In this document: piece by piece, positions 35,594 to 44,882 of the stretch
Layout of the letters: the number at the start of each line of letters is the position of its first letter
Position numbering within the stretch: the stretch's first letter is position 1
NCBI RefSeq assembly: GCF_003634965.1
Contig: NZ_RBXP01000015.1
Location: forward strand, 62,001-126,000
Reading direction: 5' to 3'
Source: Azonexus fungiphilus
GTDB taxonomy: Bacteria > Pseudomonadota > Gammaproteobacteria > Burkholderiales > Rhodocyclaceae
DNA: 64,000 nucleotides
Made by a program: the position numbers and the translations under genes
Notes under the pieces: generated by a model
Databases searched by the model: none
What the model saw: only the letters and a program-made list of their open reading frames with translations
What the model was told of the DNA's origin: nothing

Positions 35594-36811
35594 CTAGAAA
35601 AATGTGATTTCGCTATCGCTGGCGGCCTTGTTTGCCGATCCGCCGCGATGGACAGCGTGCTGTTCCGGCATGGTGTAGGTCTGCGACAGTTCATCCAGCC
35701 ACTGCGCGGCATTGACCGGCGTCGTCTGGCGTTCGCTTTCGCTGATGTTCTGCTGCAGCTTCTTCAGGTCGTTGCTGACGTGGCTGAGTACCTGGCTGAC
35801 CCGATCCTGGAACTGCAGGTCGACCAGCACCTCGGCGACTTCCTGGCCGATGGCGATGCCCTGCTGGCGCAGTTGCTCGGAGTTTTCGGCGAGTTCCGTG
35901 GCGGCATCGCCGAAACGGCCGATCACCGAGCCGATGACCTCGCTCGAATGCCTGACCAGGGTTTCGTCCTGGGCTGCGTATTGGTGCGAGATCTGCAGTG
36001 TTTCGGCGATTGCCTGGTTCACCGTCTCGACGGTGTCGGCGATCTTTTTTCCGGTCTCGCCGGATAGCGTCGATAACTTGCGGACTTCGTCGGCGACCAC
36101 CGCGAAGCCGCGCCCGACTTCGCCGGCGCGGGCAGCTTCGATGGCGGCGTTGAGGGCGAGCAGGTTGGTCTGCTTGGCAATGTCGCCGACATCCTGGGCC
36201 ATGCGCTGCAAGGCGATCGTCTGGTTCGACAGCTTGGTCACTTCATGGAGCAGGGTTTCCTTGGTGGAGAGTGCGGCCCGCAGCGCGCTGACGATCGAAT
36301 CCAGTTCGTCGCGGGCGTTGTGGAGCAGGGAAATCAGCGGGTTGTCGGTGCTCGTTTCCGGCGTTCCGGAAAGGCTGCCTTCGAGCCGTTGGGAGATGTC
36401 GGCAAAACGCTGGGCAAGATCGATGGTTGCCTGCTCCGTATGGTTTTGCGCCATTTCGATTTGTCCCGACCAGACCGGCAGGACGCCCAGGCAGAGTTGA
36501 TCGAGGCCGGGAATGCCCGCCGCGGTGGCTTGCGCCTGCGAGCGTGCGGCGGCGGCGTTGGCGGCGGCCTGGATGGTGCCGATATGCCGGCGGTGGCGGG
36601 CGTTGGTCCAGAAGCCGAGGGCGATGCTCAGCGCGCCAAGGAGCAGGGCGGCAAATGTGCCGGCCAATCCCGGCGTGGCCAGGTAGGCGGTCGCTCCGCT
36701 GACAGCAATTCCATGCAGGAAGAATGGAAGTTGTCGATAAGCAAGTGCCTCGCCAGCTCCCTCGTGATCGGTGTAATTCCTTGGGGCGCCAGTGTCTACA
36801 GTGTTTGCCAT
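35594..36811 (-). CDS. Methyl-accepting chemotaxis protein, short membrane-anchored type
   Basis: 405 residues. Two closely spaced N-terminal hydrophobic segments (about 28-48 and 50-68) with almost no periplasmic loop; no HAMP domain. The signalling domain contains [20 protein letters not shown] and FAVVADEVRKLS. Such receptors sense internal or membrane signals. It is the first gene of the operon that runs through cheY, cheA, cheW, cheR and cheD. Confidence 0.9.
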   Translation of the reverse strand: MANTVDTGAPRNYTDHEGAGEALAYRQLPFFLHGIAVSGATAYLATPGLAGTFAALLLGALSIALGFWTNARHRRHIGTIQAAANAAAARSQAQATAAGIPGLDQLCLGVLPVWSGQIEMAQNHTEQATIDLAQRFADISQRLEGSLSGTPETSTDNPLISLLHNARDELDSIVSALRAALSTKETLLHEVTKLSNQTIALQRMAQDVGDIAKQTNLLALNAAIEAARAGEVGRGFAVVADEVRKLSTLSGETGKKIADTVETVNQAIAETLQISHQYAAQDETLVRHSSEVIGSVIGRFGDAATELAENSEQLRQQGIAIGQEVAEVLVDLQFQDRVSQVLSHVSNDLKKLQQNISESERQTTPVNAAQWLDELSQTYTMPEQHAVHRGGSANKAASDSEITFF

Positions 36812-37023
36812 GGGTTGCTAGGGGGGTCGTCGATCACCGTAGCATGAGTGAGTATGGCGTCGAGATATATCAGCCGTCGTTGATTTCGCTGTAGCCTCGG
36901 GACGACATGACGTAGGGAAATGCCTACATCTTTTGGTCTAGTCCGGCGAGCGCAAGGCGTGCTCCCGTCGCCCTGGAGAAAGGCCGCTGCAGCAGCGATT
37001 GGCGGGGGTAAGCGAGCAGGCTG
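36812..37023. promoter_or_regulatory. Leader and promoter region of the chemotaxis operon
   Basis: No gene. The minus-strand promoter of the operon should lie here; a GGCTGATA sequence near 36870 is reminiscent of a sigma-28 -10 box but its -35 partner is poor. A small inverted repeat GTAGGgaaatgCCTAC is at 36912-36927. Confidence 0.3.
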
Positions 37024-37053
37024 GCGAGGGCGCGAAAAAAAAGCCGCTCATGG
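37024..37053 (-). terminator. Terminator of the allantoin operon/GNAT gene
   Basis: On the minus strand the stem AGCCGCTCA-ACCA-TGAGCGGCT is followed by eight T. It lies 40 bp after the GNAT stop codon. Confidence 0.85.
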
Positions 37054-37092
37054 TTGAGCGGCTCTTGGCTGGGGCGGTGCGTGGTCAGTTTT

Positions 37093-37590
37093 TCAGGTAG
37101 CGATGTCGTCGAGAAAACGGTACATCACGTAGGCGTCCACCTCGCCCAGTTGCTGGTGGCGGAAGGCTTTCGGCAGCGTGCCGACGATCGCGAAGCCGAG
37201 TTTCCGCCACAGCGCGACGGCGGCGGTGTTGGTGCTGACCACGAAGTTGTACTGCATCGCCCGGTAGCCGGCCAGGCGCGCCTGGCGCAGGCAGTGCTCG
37301 CCGAGGGCCTGGCCGATGCCGCGGCCGGCGGCGTCGGTGGCGACCATGAAGGAGGCGTTGGCGACGTGGTTGCCGAGGTCGCGCTGGTTGGGGATGAACT
37401 TGTACATGCCGACGACGCGGCCGTCGTCTTCGGCGACGAAGCAGGTGACGCCGGGGCCGAACCAGTACTGCCAGGCGTCCTCGCGCGGCGTGTCGGGGGC
37501 GAAGACGTAGGTCGAGCCGCTGGCGACGACGGCCTGGAAGATCGCCCAGATGGCGTCGAAATCGGATTCACGGGCGGGGCGGATGAGCAT
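37093..37590 (-). CDS. GNAT-family N-acetyltransferase
   Basis: 165-residue single-domain acetyltransferase. The acetyl-CoA binding loop appears as VATDAAGRGIGQALGEH and the second-half motif as NFVVSTNTAAVALWRKLGF. Closest in style to small amino-acid/phosphinothricin-like N-acetyltransferases. It follows ureidoglycolate lyase by 45 bp and is the last gene before the operon's terminator; no direct role in purine breakdown is known for it. Confidence 0.85.
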   Translation of the reverse strand: MLIRPARESDFDAIWAIFQAVVASGSTYVFAPDTPREDAWQYWFGPGVTCFVAEDDGRVVGMYKFIPNQRDLGNHVANASFMVATDAAGRGIGQALGEHCLRQARLAGYRAMQYNFVVSTNTAAVALWRKLGFAIVGTLPKAFRHQQLGEVDAYVMYRFLDDIAT

Positions 37591-37635
37591 GGGCGTCTCG
37601 CGGGTGGTGGGGCGCCGTATTCTAGCCGAGCCGGC

Positions 37636-38130
37636 TCAGGCCAGCGCCAGCAGCACCGGCGGCGCGATCGGCGTCTCGTCGCAGTTGTGGCCGGGGCCAC
37701 TACGGTCGACGACGAGAAAATCGCAAATTTCGTTGAGCGCCAGCAGCGGGTGGTGCCAGGTGCCGGGCGCGTAATTGACGCCCTCGCCGGGCTGCGCGAG
37801 GAAGGCGCGCAGGTCGTCCGGGCCGGGCGCCGGGCCGGGCCGCGCGACGACCACCAGGTAGGGCTGGGCGGCGAGCGGCACGAAGGCCTGCGAGGCGAGC
37901 GGATGGCGTTCCATCATCTCGATGGCGAAGGGCAGCGGCCGCGGCTGGCCGCGGAAGATGCTGACGATCATCTTGCCGTCCGGGCCGGGCACCAGTTCGG
38001 CGAGGTCGTGGTAGCGCTCGGTGTTGCCGCCGTTGATGGAAAAGTGCCGTTTGGCGGCGTCGACCGAGATCACCTCGCCGTAGGGGGCGAAGGCGCTGAC
38101 GGTCAACGCCTCGGGAAGCAGTTTTTTCAC
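37636..38130 (-). CDS. allA: Ureidoglycolate lyase
   Basis: 164 residues from a GTG start that overlaps the allantoicase stop by 4 bp (preceded by AAGGTGG). Splits ureidoglycolate into glyoxylate and urea, the last step of the pathway. Family features: APYGEVI near the start, [37 protein letters not shown] and [14 protein letters not shown]. The cupin fold binds a metal through these His residues. Confidence 0.93.
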   Translation of the reverse strand: MKKLLPEALTVSAFAPYGEVISVDAAKRHFSINGGNTERYHDLAELVPGPDGKMIVSIFRGQPRPLPFAIEMMERHPLASQAFVPLAAQPYLVVVARPGPAPGPDDLRAFLAQPGEGVNYAPGTWHHPLLALNEICDFLVVDRSGPGHNCDETPIAPPVLLALA

Positions 38131-39155
38131 CGGGCCACCTTGCCCCACAGGCGCAGCCTTGAAACGCCGCCGTCCGGGATGATGTTCAGCCGCACGTGCG
38201 TCACCGGGCCGAGGTCGGCCAGGCCGTCGAAGGTGTGGATGGCGTCCATCGACAGTTTCTGTTCGGCGAGCAGCACCGGCCAGAACATGCTCTGGGTGAT
38301 CACCGACTGGTCGGTGCCGCCGTCCATGCGCGCCGCCTGGATCGAGCAGCGGTCGGGGAAGTTGCCCTTGAAGTGGGCGGTGTCGACCTCGACCCGCTCG
38401 ATGATGCCGGGCGCGCCCAGTTGCAGGATGCACCAGTCGTTGCCCGGTTCGCGGCGGCGGCGGGTTTCCCAGCCGTCGCCCATGTTGATGCCGCGGCCGG
38501 GGGCGATCAGGTTGGCCGCCGAGCCGAAGTGGGCGTCGTTCCAGGCCACTGCGCGGCCGCCGTTTTCCAGCGCGACGAGGTCGTAGATGCGGTCCGGCTC
38601 GCTGGCGTCGAAGACGCCGACCGGCTGCCCGTAAGCACGCAGGCGGGCGATGCCGCCGTCCGGGTACATGTTGATGCGCAGGTGGCTCCAGGTGTCGGCG
38701 CTGTCGACGGCGAGCAGGTGGTGGCTGTTGCCGGTCAGCGTGGTGGACGGCAGGATGCGCGTCCAGCGGGCCTTGGCCAGGACTTCGGGGTCGTCCGACT
38801 CGCAGTCGGTGGCGTCGATCGAGACGGCCGGCGCGAAGTTGCCGGTGAAGTGGCTGGTATCGACGTCGAAGCCGCGCAGGATGCCGCGCCGGCCGAGCTT
38901 GACAAGGCTCCAGTCGTAGCCGGTGGTGCGCTTGCGGCGGGTTTCCCAGCCGTCCATCCACTTGCCGTTGGCGTCGTACTTGCCGGGCACGAAGACCGCC
39001 GGCTCGGGGTTGAGCATGCGTTCGAGCGGGGCGAAGAATTCGTCGGTGGCGAACAGCGCGCGGGCGCCGATGCGGGTGTCGGCGAGGTTGACCGAACGTT
39101 TGGCCCAGTCGGGCAGGTCGGCGGCGGCGGAAACGATGGGGGCGGCGTGGATCAT
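38127..39155 (-). CDS. alc: Allantoicase
   Basis: 342 residues with the duplicated allantoicase domain: the first copy about 15-175 ([20 protein letters not shown]), the second about 190-340 ([20 protein letters not shown]), each ending in a jelly-roll strand with HVRLNxxPDGGxxRLR. Hydrolyses allantoate to ureidoglycolate and urea. Overlaps its neighbours by 4 bp on both sides (puuE and allA), so translation of the three is coupled. Confidence 0.96.
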   Translation of the reverse strand: MIHAAPIVSAAADLPDWAKRSVNLADTRIGARALFATDEFFAPLERMLNPEPAVFVPGKYDANGKWMDGWETRRKRTTGYDWSLVKLGRRGILRGFDVDTSHFTGNFAPAVSIDATDCESDDPEVLAKARWTRILPSTTLTGNSHHLLAVDSADTWSHLRINMYPDGGIARLRAYGQPVGVFDASEPDRIYDLVALENGGRAVAWNDAHFGSAANLIAPGRGINMGDGWETRRRREPGNDWCILQLGAPGIIERVEVDTAHFKGNFPDRCSIQAARMDGGTDQSVITQSMFWPVLLAEQKLSMDAIHTFDGLADLGPVTHVRLNIIPDGGVSRLRLWGKVAR

Positions 39156-40102
39156 TTTTTGGCGTCCTGGCGGTAGGGGTGGGTCGCCTGCCAGTGGCGG
39201 GCGATGTCGAGGCGACGGCAGACCCAGACGCGGTCGTGCCGTTCGATGTAATCAAGGAAGCGCTGCAGCGCGAGGAAGCGGCCGGGCCGGCCGAGCAGGC
39301 GGCAGTGCATGCCGATCGAGAGCATCTTCGGCGCCTCGTCGCCTTCGGCGTAGAGCACGTCGAAGCTGTCCTTCAGGTACTGGAAGAACGGGTCGCCGTG
39401 GCTGAAGCCCTGCGGCAGGCAGAAGCGCATGTCGTTGGTGTCGAGCGTGTACGGCACGATCAGGTGCGGCACCGTGCTGCCGTCGGTTTTGGTGACTTCG
39501 GTCCAGAACGGCAGGTCGTCGCCGTAGTAATCGCTGTCGTAGAGCAGTCGACCGTCATCGGCGACCAGGCGGCGGGTGTTCGGCGAATCGCGGCCGGTGT
39601 ACCAGCCGAGCGGGCGGCTGCCGGTCATCTGCTCGATGACTTCCAGCGCCAGGCGCATGTGCTCGCGCTCGGTCGCTTCGTCCATCGTCTGGTAGTGAAT
39701 CCAGCGCCAGCCGTGGCAGGCGATCTCGTGGCCGAGTTCGACGAAGGCGGCGGTGACTTCCGGGCTGCGCTGCAGCGCCATGCCGACGCCGAACACGGTC
39801 AGCGGCAGGCCGCGTTTCTCGAATTCCTTGAGGATGCGCCAGACGCCGGTGCGCGAGCCGTATTCGTAGATCGACTCCATCGACAGGTGGCGGTCCGGGT
39901 AGCTGGCCGGGTTGAACATTTCGGAGAGGAACTGCTCGGAGCCGGCGTCGCCGTGCAGCACGCAGTTCTCGCCGCCTTCCTCGTAGTTGAGGACGAACTG
40001 GACGGCGATGCGGGCCTGGCCCGGCCATTGGGCGTGCGGCGGATTGCGGCCGTAGCCGGCGAGGTCGCGCGGGTAGCTGGGGGTCGGTGACATGTCAGGC
40101 AC
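39152..40102 (-). CDS. puuE: Allantoinase PuuE (polysaccharide deacetylase fold)
   Basis: 316 residues of the NodB/polysaccharide-deacetylase superfamily, PuuE type, which opens allantoin to allantoate without the usual amidohydrolase fold. Motifs [49 protein letters not shown] and [13 protein letters not shown] match the family. Start at 40102 or at the Met three codons later; both overlap the racemase end. Encoded between racemase and allantoicase. Confidence 0.94.
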   Translation of the reverse strand: MPDMSPTPSYPRDLAGYGRNPPHAQWPGQARIAVQFVLNYEEGGENCVLHGDAGSEQFLSEMFNPASYPDRHLSMESIYEYGSRTGVWRILKEFEKRGLPLTVFGVGMALQRSPEVTAAFVELGHEIACHGWRWIHYQTMDEATEREHMRLALEVIEQMTGSRPLGWYTGRDSPNTRRLVADDGRLLYDSDYYGDDLPFWTEVTKTDGSTVPHLIVPYTLDTNDMRFCLPQGFSHGDPFFQYLKDSFDVLYAEGDEAPKMLSIGMHCRLLGRPGRFLALQRFLDYIERHDRVWVCRRLDIARHWQATHPYRQDAKK

Positions 40103-40829
40103 TCCGGGTCAGATGCTGGAAACGGCCGGCGAAGGGCTTCGCCGGCGGCAAGGCGTAATCGCCGTGCTTGCTGGTGTGCAGGCCGAGGCCAACGAGCGCT
40201 TCGGCGAGCTTGACGGCGGCGGTGACGCCGTCGATCACCGGGATGCCGAGCGCCTCGCCCATTGTCCCGGCGTAGTCGGCCATGCCGCCGCAACCGAGGA
40301 CGATGGCGCCGGCACCGTCCTCGTCACGGGCGCGGCGCGCTTCGGCGAGCAGAATGCCGCTGCAGGCGGCGCCGTCTTCGAGCTCGAGCACCGGGATTTC
40401 GGCGGCACGCACGCGCTGGCACTGGTGGGCGTAGCCGTAGGCGGCGAGCAGGTGTTCGGCGATGACCACGGTGCGTTGCAGGGTCGTCACCACCGAGAAG
40501 CGGGTGGCGAGCATCGCGGCGACCTGGAAGGCGGCCTGGGCGATGCCGAGCACCGGCGCCTTGGTCAGCTCGCGGGCGGCGGCCAGGCCGGGGTCGCCGA
40601 AGCAGGCGATGACGTAGGCGTCGGCGCCGGCCGCCTCGCCGCGCAGGATTTCTTCGCAGACGCCGACCGCAGCCACTGCCTCGTCGAAATGGCTTTCGAT
40701 GGAAATTGGCCCGTCAGCCGGGTTGACCGCAACAATGCGCGTGCCCGGCGCGGCGACGCGTTCGGCGGCGCGGCCGATGCCGGCAGTCATCGCGGCGGAG
40801 GTGTTGGGGTTGATGACGTGGATCAGCAT
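40095..40829 (-). CDS. Allantoin (hydantoin) racemase, Asp/Glu racemase superfamily
   Basis: 244 residues with the two catalytic cysteines of the family, in VIACFGDPG (~75) and VLGCGGM (~180), and an N-terminal VINPNTSAAMT typical of hydantoin/allantoin racemases. Spontaneously formed and enzymatically formed allantoin enantiomers are interconverted so that allantoinase can use both. 7 bp after the GntR gene. Confidence 0.9.
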   Translation of the reverse strand: MLIHVINPNTSAAMTAGIGRAAERVAAPGTRIVAVNPADGPISIESHFDEAVAAVGVCEEILRGEAAGADAYVIACFGDPGLAAARELTKAPVLGIAQAAFQVAAMLATRFSVVTTLQRTVVIAEHLLAAYGYAHQCQRVRAAEIPVLELEDGAACSGILLAEARRARDEDGAGAIVLGCGGMADYAGTMGEALGIPVIDGVTAAVKLAEALVGLGLHTSKHGDYALPPAKPFAGRFQHLTRSA

Positions 40830-40836
40830 TGCCGCC

Positions 40837-41547
40837 TCACTTGCCGCGACCGGCCGCCGAGCCGTCGATGAATTCGCGCAGGACCGCCTGCAGGTCGGGG
40901 GTTTCCTGTTCCCAGCGCAGGCTGCGCTCGATGGTGGTCAGGTGCTCGCCCATCCATTGCGCGGCCTCGGTGAAGGCGCCGCGGGCAATCAGGTCGATGA
41001 TCTGCTCGTGTTCCGAATGCCGGCAGGTGACCGAGATCGGCGAACCGTAGGTGGCGATGATCAGCGAACTGCGCGCGATCAGGCGGGCGACCAGTTCGCT
41101 GAGCACGGCGTTGCCGGCGAGGTCGACGAGGCGGACGTGGAACTCGCCGGAGAGGCGGATCGCCGCGGCGCGGTCGCCCTTCAGCTGGGCTTCGTCCTCG
41201 GCGGCGTTGATCGCCTTCAGCGCGGCGAGGTCGGCGGCGCTGACCTTGCCGGCCATTTCGGCGAGCGCGCCGCATTCGAGGATGCGCCGGGTGGCGAAGA
41301 TGTCGCGCGCTTCCGGCACCGAGGGTTCGGCGATCAGCGCGCCGCGATTCGGGCGGATCTCGATCAGGCCGTCGTAGGCCAGCCGCTGCAGGACCTTGCG
41401 GATGATCGTCCGGCTGGCGCCGAAAGTCTCGGCGAGCGTGTCCTCGGGCAGCCGGGTGCCGGGCAGCAGGCGCGAATCGCAGATGGCGGCGTGCAGGTGG
41501 CTGTAGATCGTTTCGTCGCGTTCCGGGGTGAGCGAGGTTTCTTTCAT
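40837..41547 (-). CDS. GntR/FadR-family regulator of the allantoin genes
   Basis: 236 residues from the ATG giving MKETSLTPERD. N-terminal winged helix (LPEDTLAETFGASRTIIRKV) and the all-helical FCD effector domain (about 85-215) with the metal-binding Asp/His pattern (EFHVRLVDLAGN, RHSEHEQII). Two identical palindromes TTGTATACAA in the adjacent intergenic region are its likely targets. First gene of the allantoin operon, divergent from the permease. Confidence 0.92.
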   Translation of the reverse strand: MKETSLTPERDETIYSHLHAAICDSRLLPGTRLPEDTLAETFGASRTIIRKVLQRLAYDGLIEIRPNRGALIAEPSVPEARDIFATRRILECGALAEMAGKVSAADLAALKAINAAEDEAQLKGDRAAAIRLSGEFHVRLVDLAGNAVLSELVARLIARSSLIIATYGSPISVTCRHSEHEQIIDLIARGAFTEAAQWMGEHLTTIERSLRWEQETPDLQAVLREFIDGSAAGRGK

Positions 41548-41866
41548 GTGCTTCAGTGCGTGGTCTGGCGGTTGGTCGGTGGCTTCAATTTGGTGCAGTC
41601 CGGGGCAATTCTGCACCAAACTTGTAATCAGTTTGCTTTTTCATTGTATACAAACTACTTTGTTTTCTTCAACGATTCTGATAAAAAGTGTTCTGTTTCA
41701 TCGCTTGCCGCGCCCCTTTCAGGTCGTTGCTGGTGTTCTCGAAGAGGTGTGGCACGTTCGTTGCTGTTGTCGCTGTAAAAGGAGGCTTCGGTTTGTTTTT
41801 GGGCTTCCTTGTTGATTGTATACAACCATACCCCAACCCCTCGCCTTTTCCTAGAAAGGAAAGCAG
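41548..41866. promoter_or_regulatory. Divergent control region with two GntR operators
   Basis: 319 bp without a gene. It holds two identical 10-bp perfect palindromes, TTGTATACAA, at 41644-41653 (97 bp before gntR) and 41816-41825 (41 bp before the permease). Spacing of 172 bp would allow looping. The rest has no evident structure. Confidence 0.75.
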
Positions 41867-43300
41867 ATGAACGATATAAAGCCGGCCACATACAGCGACC
41901 GCCTCTACAACGAGGACCTCGCCGCGTTGAAGGACAAGAACTGGAACTGGTACAACATCTTCGCCTTCTGGATGTCGGATGTGCATAGCGTCGGCGGCTA
42001 CGTCTTCGCCGGCAGCCTGTTCGCCCTCGGGCTGGGCAGCTGGCAGGTGCTGGTCGCGCTGCTGGTCGGCATCGTCCTGGTCAACATCCTGTGCAACCTG
42101 GTCGCCCGGCCCAGCCAGATGGCCGGCATTCCCTACCCGGTCGCCTGCCGGATGTCCTTCGGCATCTGGGGCGCCAACATCCCGGCGATCATCCGCGGCC
42201 TGATCGCGGTCGCCTGGTACGGCATCCAGACCTTCCTCGCCTCGTCGGCGCTGACCATCGTCCTGCTGCGCTTCTTCCCCGGGCTGGAAAGCCTGGCGCA
42301 CAGCCAGTTCCTCGGGCTGTCGCACCTCGGCTGGATCGGCTTCATGACCATGTGGGTGCTGCAGGCGGCGGTGTTCTGGCACGGCATGGAATCGATCAAG
42401 CGCTTCATCGACTGGGCCGGTCCGGCGGTCTACGTGGTGATGTTCGCGCTGGCCGGCTGGATCGTCTGGAAGGCCGGTCCGGAGAACATCTCGCTCAACC
42501 TTGGCGAAGTGAAGTACAGCGGGATCGAATCGCTGGGCATGATGCTCACCGCCATCGCCCTGGTCGTCTCCTACTTCTCCGGCCCGATGCTCAACTTCGG
42601 CGACTTCTCGCGCTACGGCCGCACCATGGAAGAAGTGAAGCGCGGCAACTTCTGGGGGCTGCCGGTCAACTTCCTGGCGTTCTCGGTGGTCACCGTGGTC
42701 ATCACCTCGGGCACCATCCCGGTCTTCGGCCACATGATCACCGACCCGATCGAGACCGTCAGCCGCATCGACAACACCACGGCGGCCGTGCTCGGTGCCT
42801 TCACCTTCGTCACCGCGACCATCGGCATCAACATCGTCGCCAACTTCGTCTCGCCGGCCTTCGACTTCTCCAATGTCGCGCCCAAGCACATCAGCTTCCG
42901 CACCGGCGGTTTCATCGCCGCCATCGCGTCGATCTTCATCACCCCGTGGAACCTGTTCAACTCGCCGGAAGTGATCCACTACACGCTCGACATGCTGGCC
43001 GCCTTCATCGGCCCGCTGTTCGGCATCCTGCTCGTCGATTTCTACCTGGTGCGCAAGCAGCAGATCGTCGTCGACGACCTGTACACCGAAAGCCCGGACG
43101 GCGCCTACTGGTACGACAAGGGGGTGAACAGCCGGGCGGTCTACGCGCTGATCCCGGCAGTGCTGATCGGCATCGTCATCACCCTGTCGGGCGCCAAGGC
43201 GGTGGCCGACTTCAACTGGTTCATCGGCTGCCTGCTCGGCGGGCTGTTCTACAGCGCCCTGATGAGCCGCCGCCCGGCGCTGGCCGGAGCGAGCGCCTGA
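41867..43300 (+). CDS. NCS1-family allantoin/cytosine/purine permease
   Basis: 477-residue inner-membrane symporter with about twelve hydrophobic segments; start has AGGAAAGCAG as ribosome site. NCS1 motifs include NWYNIFAFWMSDVHSVGGYVFAGSL-like N-terminal sequence, RPSQMAGIPYPVACRMSFG and NFGDFSRYGRTMEEVKRGNF. Because it is controlled together with the allantoin genes it is most likely an allantoin or hydantoin importer, similar to PucI/Mhp1-like transporters; the substrate is inferred. Confidence 0.9.
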   Translation: MNDIKPATYSDRLYNEDLAALKDKNWNWYNIFAFWMSDVHSVGGYVFAGSLFALGLGSWQVLVALLVGIVLVNILCNLVARPSQMAGIPYPVACRMSFGIWGANIPAIIRGLIAVAWYGIQTFLASSALTIVLLRFFPGLESLAHSQFLGLSHLGWIGFMTMWVLQAAVFWHGMESIKRFIDWAGPAVYVVMFALAGWIVWKAGPENISLNLGEVKYSGIESLGMMLTAIALVVSYFSGPMLNFGDFSRYGRTMEEVKRGNFWGLPVNFLAFSVVTVVITSGTIPVFGHMITDPIETVSRIDNTTAAVLGAFTFVTATIGINIVANFVSPAFDFSNVAPKHISFRTGGFIAAIASIFITPWNLFNSPEVIHYTLDMLAAFIGPLFGILLVDFYLVRKQQIVVDDLYTESPDGAYWYDKGVNSRAVYALIPAVLIGIVITLSGAKAVADFNWFIGCLLGGLFYSALMSRRPALAGASA

Positions 43301-43317
43301 TCAGGTTTTCAGCAACG

Positions 43318-43346
43318 AAAAAGCCGACCTGCGGGTCGGCTTTTTT
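43318..43346 (+). terminator. Terminator after the NCS1 permease
   Basis: Stem AAAAAGCCGACC-TGC-GGGTCGGC followed by TTTTTT. Confidence 0.9.
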
Positions 43347-43504
43347 GTGTCTGGTGGTAGCTCGGGAAATGGCGTTTTGCTGGTTGTTGAGTGGCGGTGA
43401 ATTGGCGGATGGCCAGGAGCATGTGGCGTGCTTGAAGGTCTTCGAGCGCACAGCGCGGAGGGAAAGCAAAAATGGAGCTTTTGGGCGGTCGGTTCGAAGC
43501 GTTT

Positions 43505-43511
43505 GTTGGGC
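43505..43511 (-). repeat. attC R''-type half site after the last cassette gene
   Basis: GCCCAAC on the minus strand directly after the stop codon of the DUF2314 gene, matching RYYYAAC. No matching GTTRRRY was found 55-140 bp further on, so this attC seems degenerate or truncated. Confidence 0.5.
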
Positions 43512-43997
43512 TTAGCAATCGAAACCATGGTTCTTCCTGTAGTAATCAGCTTGCTCTGTCGGCATTTTCTTGAAGAGGACGCAGACTGTGAAGCTACCGA
43601 CTTGCCGGCCATCTTTGGTGTAACCCCAATCGGAGATTAGGGAGTCATCAAAGCGCACAACTTGGCCCGCTTTGACGTTCCTTACCACTTTCGGATCATT
43701 TGCCAGAACACCAGCGAATCCTTCGGGCAATACCTTGAAAGGGGTGACCCAAAAGTGTTCAGTCTTGGCTCCGTCGATAACCATGACTTTGAGTTTGTAG
43801 CCATCTGTGCCGACTGGAGGGTTGGCCGCCAGCTTCAGGAAATCAACCAGAGTGGTTCGTGCATGTTGGATTGCAGCAATCATGTCTGGGTCGGTTGTAC
43901 CAACAAACACTATTTCGTTTTCGTCTCGCTGCTGTGGGAATGCAAGAGATGAAATAGTTGCAAACAGAATAGCAATTACAGTCTTGGAGAAGTGCAT
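43512..43997 (-). CDS. DUF2314-family secreted protein (cassette gene)
   Basis: 161 residues with a signal peptide (MHFSKTVIAILFATISSLAF). The DUF2314 region is recognisable by TEHFWVTPFKVLPEGFAGVL, VRFDDSLISDWGYTKDG and RQVGSFTVCVLFK. Members are mostly uncharacterised. Bounded by attC-type sites on both sides (43505-43511 and 44003-44069), with its ATG 8 bp after the R' core, which is the layout of an integron gene cassette. Confidence 0.75.
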   Translation of the reverse strand: MHFSKTVIAILFATISSLAFPQQRDENEIVFVGTTDPDMIAAIQHARTTLVDFLKLAANPPVGTDGYKLKVMVIDGAKTEHFWVTPFKVLPEGFAGVLANDPKVVRNVKAGQVVRFDDSLISDWGYTKDGRQVGSFTVCVLFKKMPTEQADYYRKNHGFDC

Positions 43998-44002
43998 ATG
44001 GA

Positions 44003-44069
44003 GCCTAACGGAAGGTCAGCGGACGGCAAAAAGCGCAGTTTTTTGACGGTCCGGTGGATTGTGTTAGCC
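44003..44069 (-). repeat. attC site (67 bp)
   Basis: Minus strand begins with GGCTAAC (R'') and ends with GTTAGGC (R', fits GTTRRRY). The inner sequence folds: GACCGTC pairs with GACGG-type arms around the CAAAAAACTGCGCTTTTTG hairpin. The R'' overlaps the TAA stop of the upstream cassette gene. Confidence 0.8.
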
Positions 44070-44480
44070 ATTGAGCGCCTCGACGATACGGCTCCACCGC
44101 GATGCGAAATAGCGCGAAATGAAGATGGCTGGGAAAAGAACCGCAAACGGCAGGAGAGCCCACCACCATGCAACGACAAAATCTGCGACGGCTAAAAAGA
44201 CGGAGTTTTTCAAATAACCTTGGTCTTTGAGTGCCGGGACGATGAAGACCAGAAAGGCCGAAATTGGCACACAAATGGCCATGAGAAACACGACGAGCAG
44301 GCCATATGTTGCACCCATGACAGTGCCAACAAACAAGACTCGACGTGGCATTGTCTTTCGCTGGCACCACACAGCAACTAGAGCTAATAGCACAGGACTG
44401 TGCACAGCGAAAAAATAGGCGATGGCGATCATGGCCATGGAGACAGCCGTCGCGATGGGGAATCCAAATACTTCGGTCAT
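44064..44480 (-). CDS. Hypothetical membrane protein (cassette gene), 138 residues
   Basis: Four hydrophobic segments (about 8-30, 48-72, 75-92, 100-125); no recognised family. A cassette gene: its stop codon TAA lies within the attC R'' site downstream and its ATG lies 5 bp after the core of the previous attC. Likely an inner-membrane protein of unknown role. Confidence 0.7.
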   Translation of the reverse strand: MTEVFGFPIATAVSMAMIAIAYFFAVHSPVLLALVAVWCQRKTMPRRVLFVGTVMGATYGLLVVFLMAICVPISAFLVFIVPALKDQGYLKNSVFLAVADFVVAWWWALLPFAVLFPAIFISRYFASRWSRIVEALNG

Positions 44481-44485
44481 AAGAT

Positions 44486-44531
44486 GGCTAACGTGCTAGC
44501 TGGGCCGGCCGCTTGGAGCGGAATGTTAGGA
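44486..44531 (-). repeat. Short attC-like site (46 bp)
   Basis: Minus strand starts with TCCTAAC, in which TAA is the stop codon of the upstream cassette gene, and ends GTTAGCC. Shorter than most attC sites, perhaps internally deleted; CCGCTCCAAGCGG and GGCCGGCC can pair within it. Confidence 0.6.
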
Positions 44532-44783
44532 ACTGACTGCTAGTTTTGATAGGCATATGTCGATAGCGATACCAGCGATGAGCGCAATGGCAAAGCTTTC
44601 ATAAGACCTGATAGCTCTATATGTGGCTGCTCCGCCGACAATGATTAGACACGTTACCCAAGAGGAGCGGGAAATAACTAAATTTGATTTACAGGCATGG
44701 CATTCAGTGCGACCAGTCGAGCCACTAAACATTGCCTTGAGCGGCAGAATCAAAGTGGAGCAACAAGGACAACGTAATAGCAT
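44526..44783 (-). CDS. Zinc-ribbon membrane protein (cassette gene), 85 residues
   Basis: N-terminal zinc ribbon (CPCC at 5-8 and CHAC at 28-31) followed by two hydrophobic segments (about 40-58 and 65-80). Not recognised as a named family. Shares a cassette-sized interval with the gene at 44883; no attC is seen between them, so the two may form one cassette. Confidence 0.65.
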   Translation of the reverse strand: MLLRCPCCSTLILPLKAMFSGSTGRTECHACKSNLVISRSSWVTCLIIVGGAATYRAIRSYESFAIALIAGIAIDICLSKLAVSS

Positions 44784-44875
44784 GCTGTGATTCCAGATAG
44801 TGGAAATAACCCGACGGCCGTCAGACCGGTAGGTTCGATTGCAAGGTTAAGAGTCTGAGGCACAGTTTTTTTCAT
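44750..44875 (-). CDS. Possible 41-residue peptide between cassette genes
   Basis: Small ORF beginning MKKTVPQTLNLAIEPTGL and overlapping the next start by 34 bp. Only the position between two genes argues for it; no motif, so uncertain. Confidence 0.2.
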   Translation of the reverse strand: MKKTVPQTLNLAIEPTGLTAVGLFPLSGITACYYVVLVAPL

Positions 44876-44882
44876 GTTGTTC

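Noticed and set aside
43309..43518. 69-codon minus-strand ORF after the DUF2314 gene
   Set aside because: Overlaps the permease terminator and degenerate attC; no start signal. Probably non-coding.
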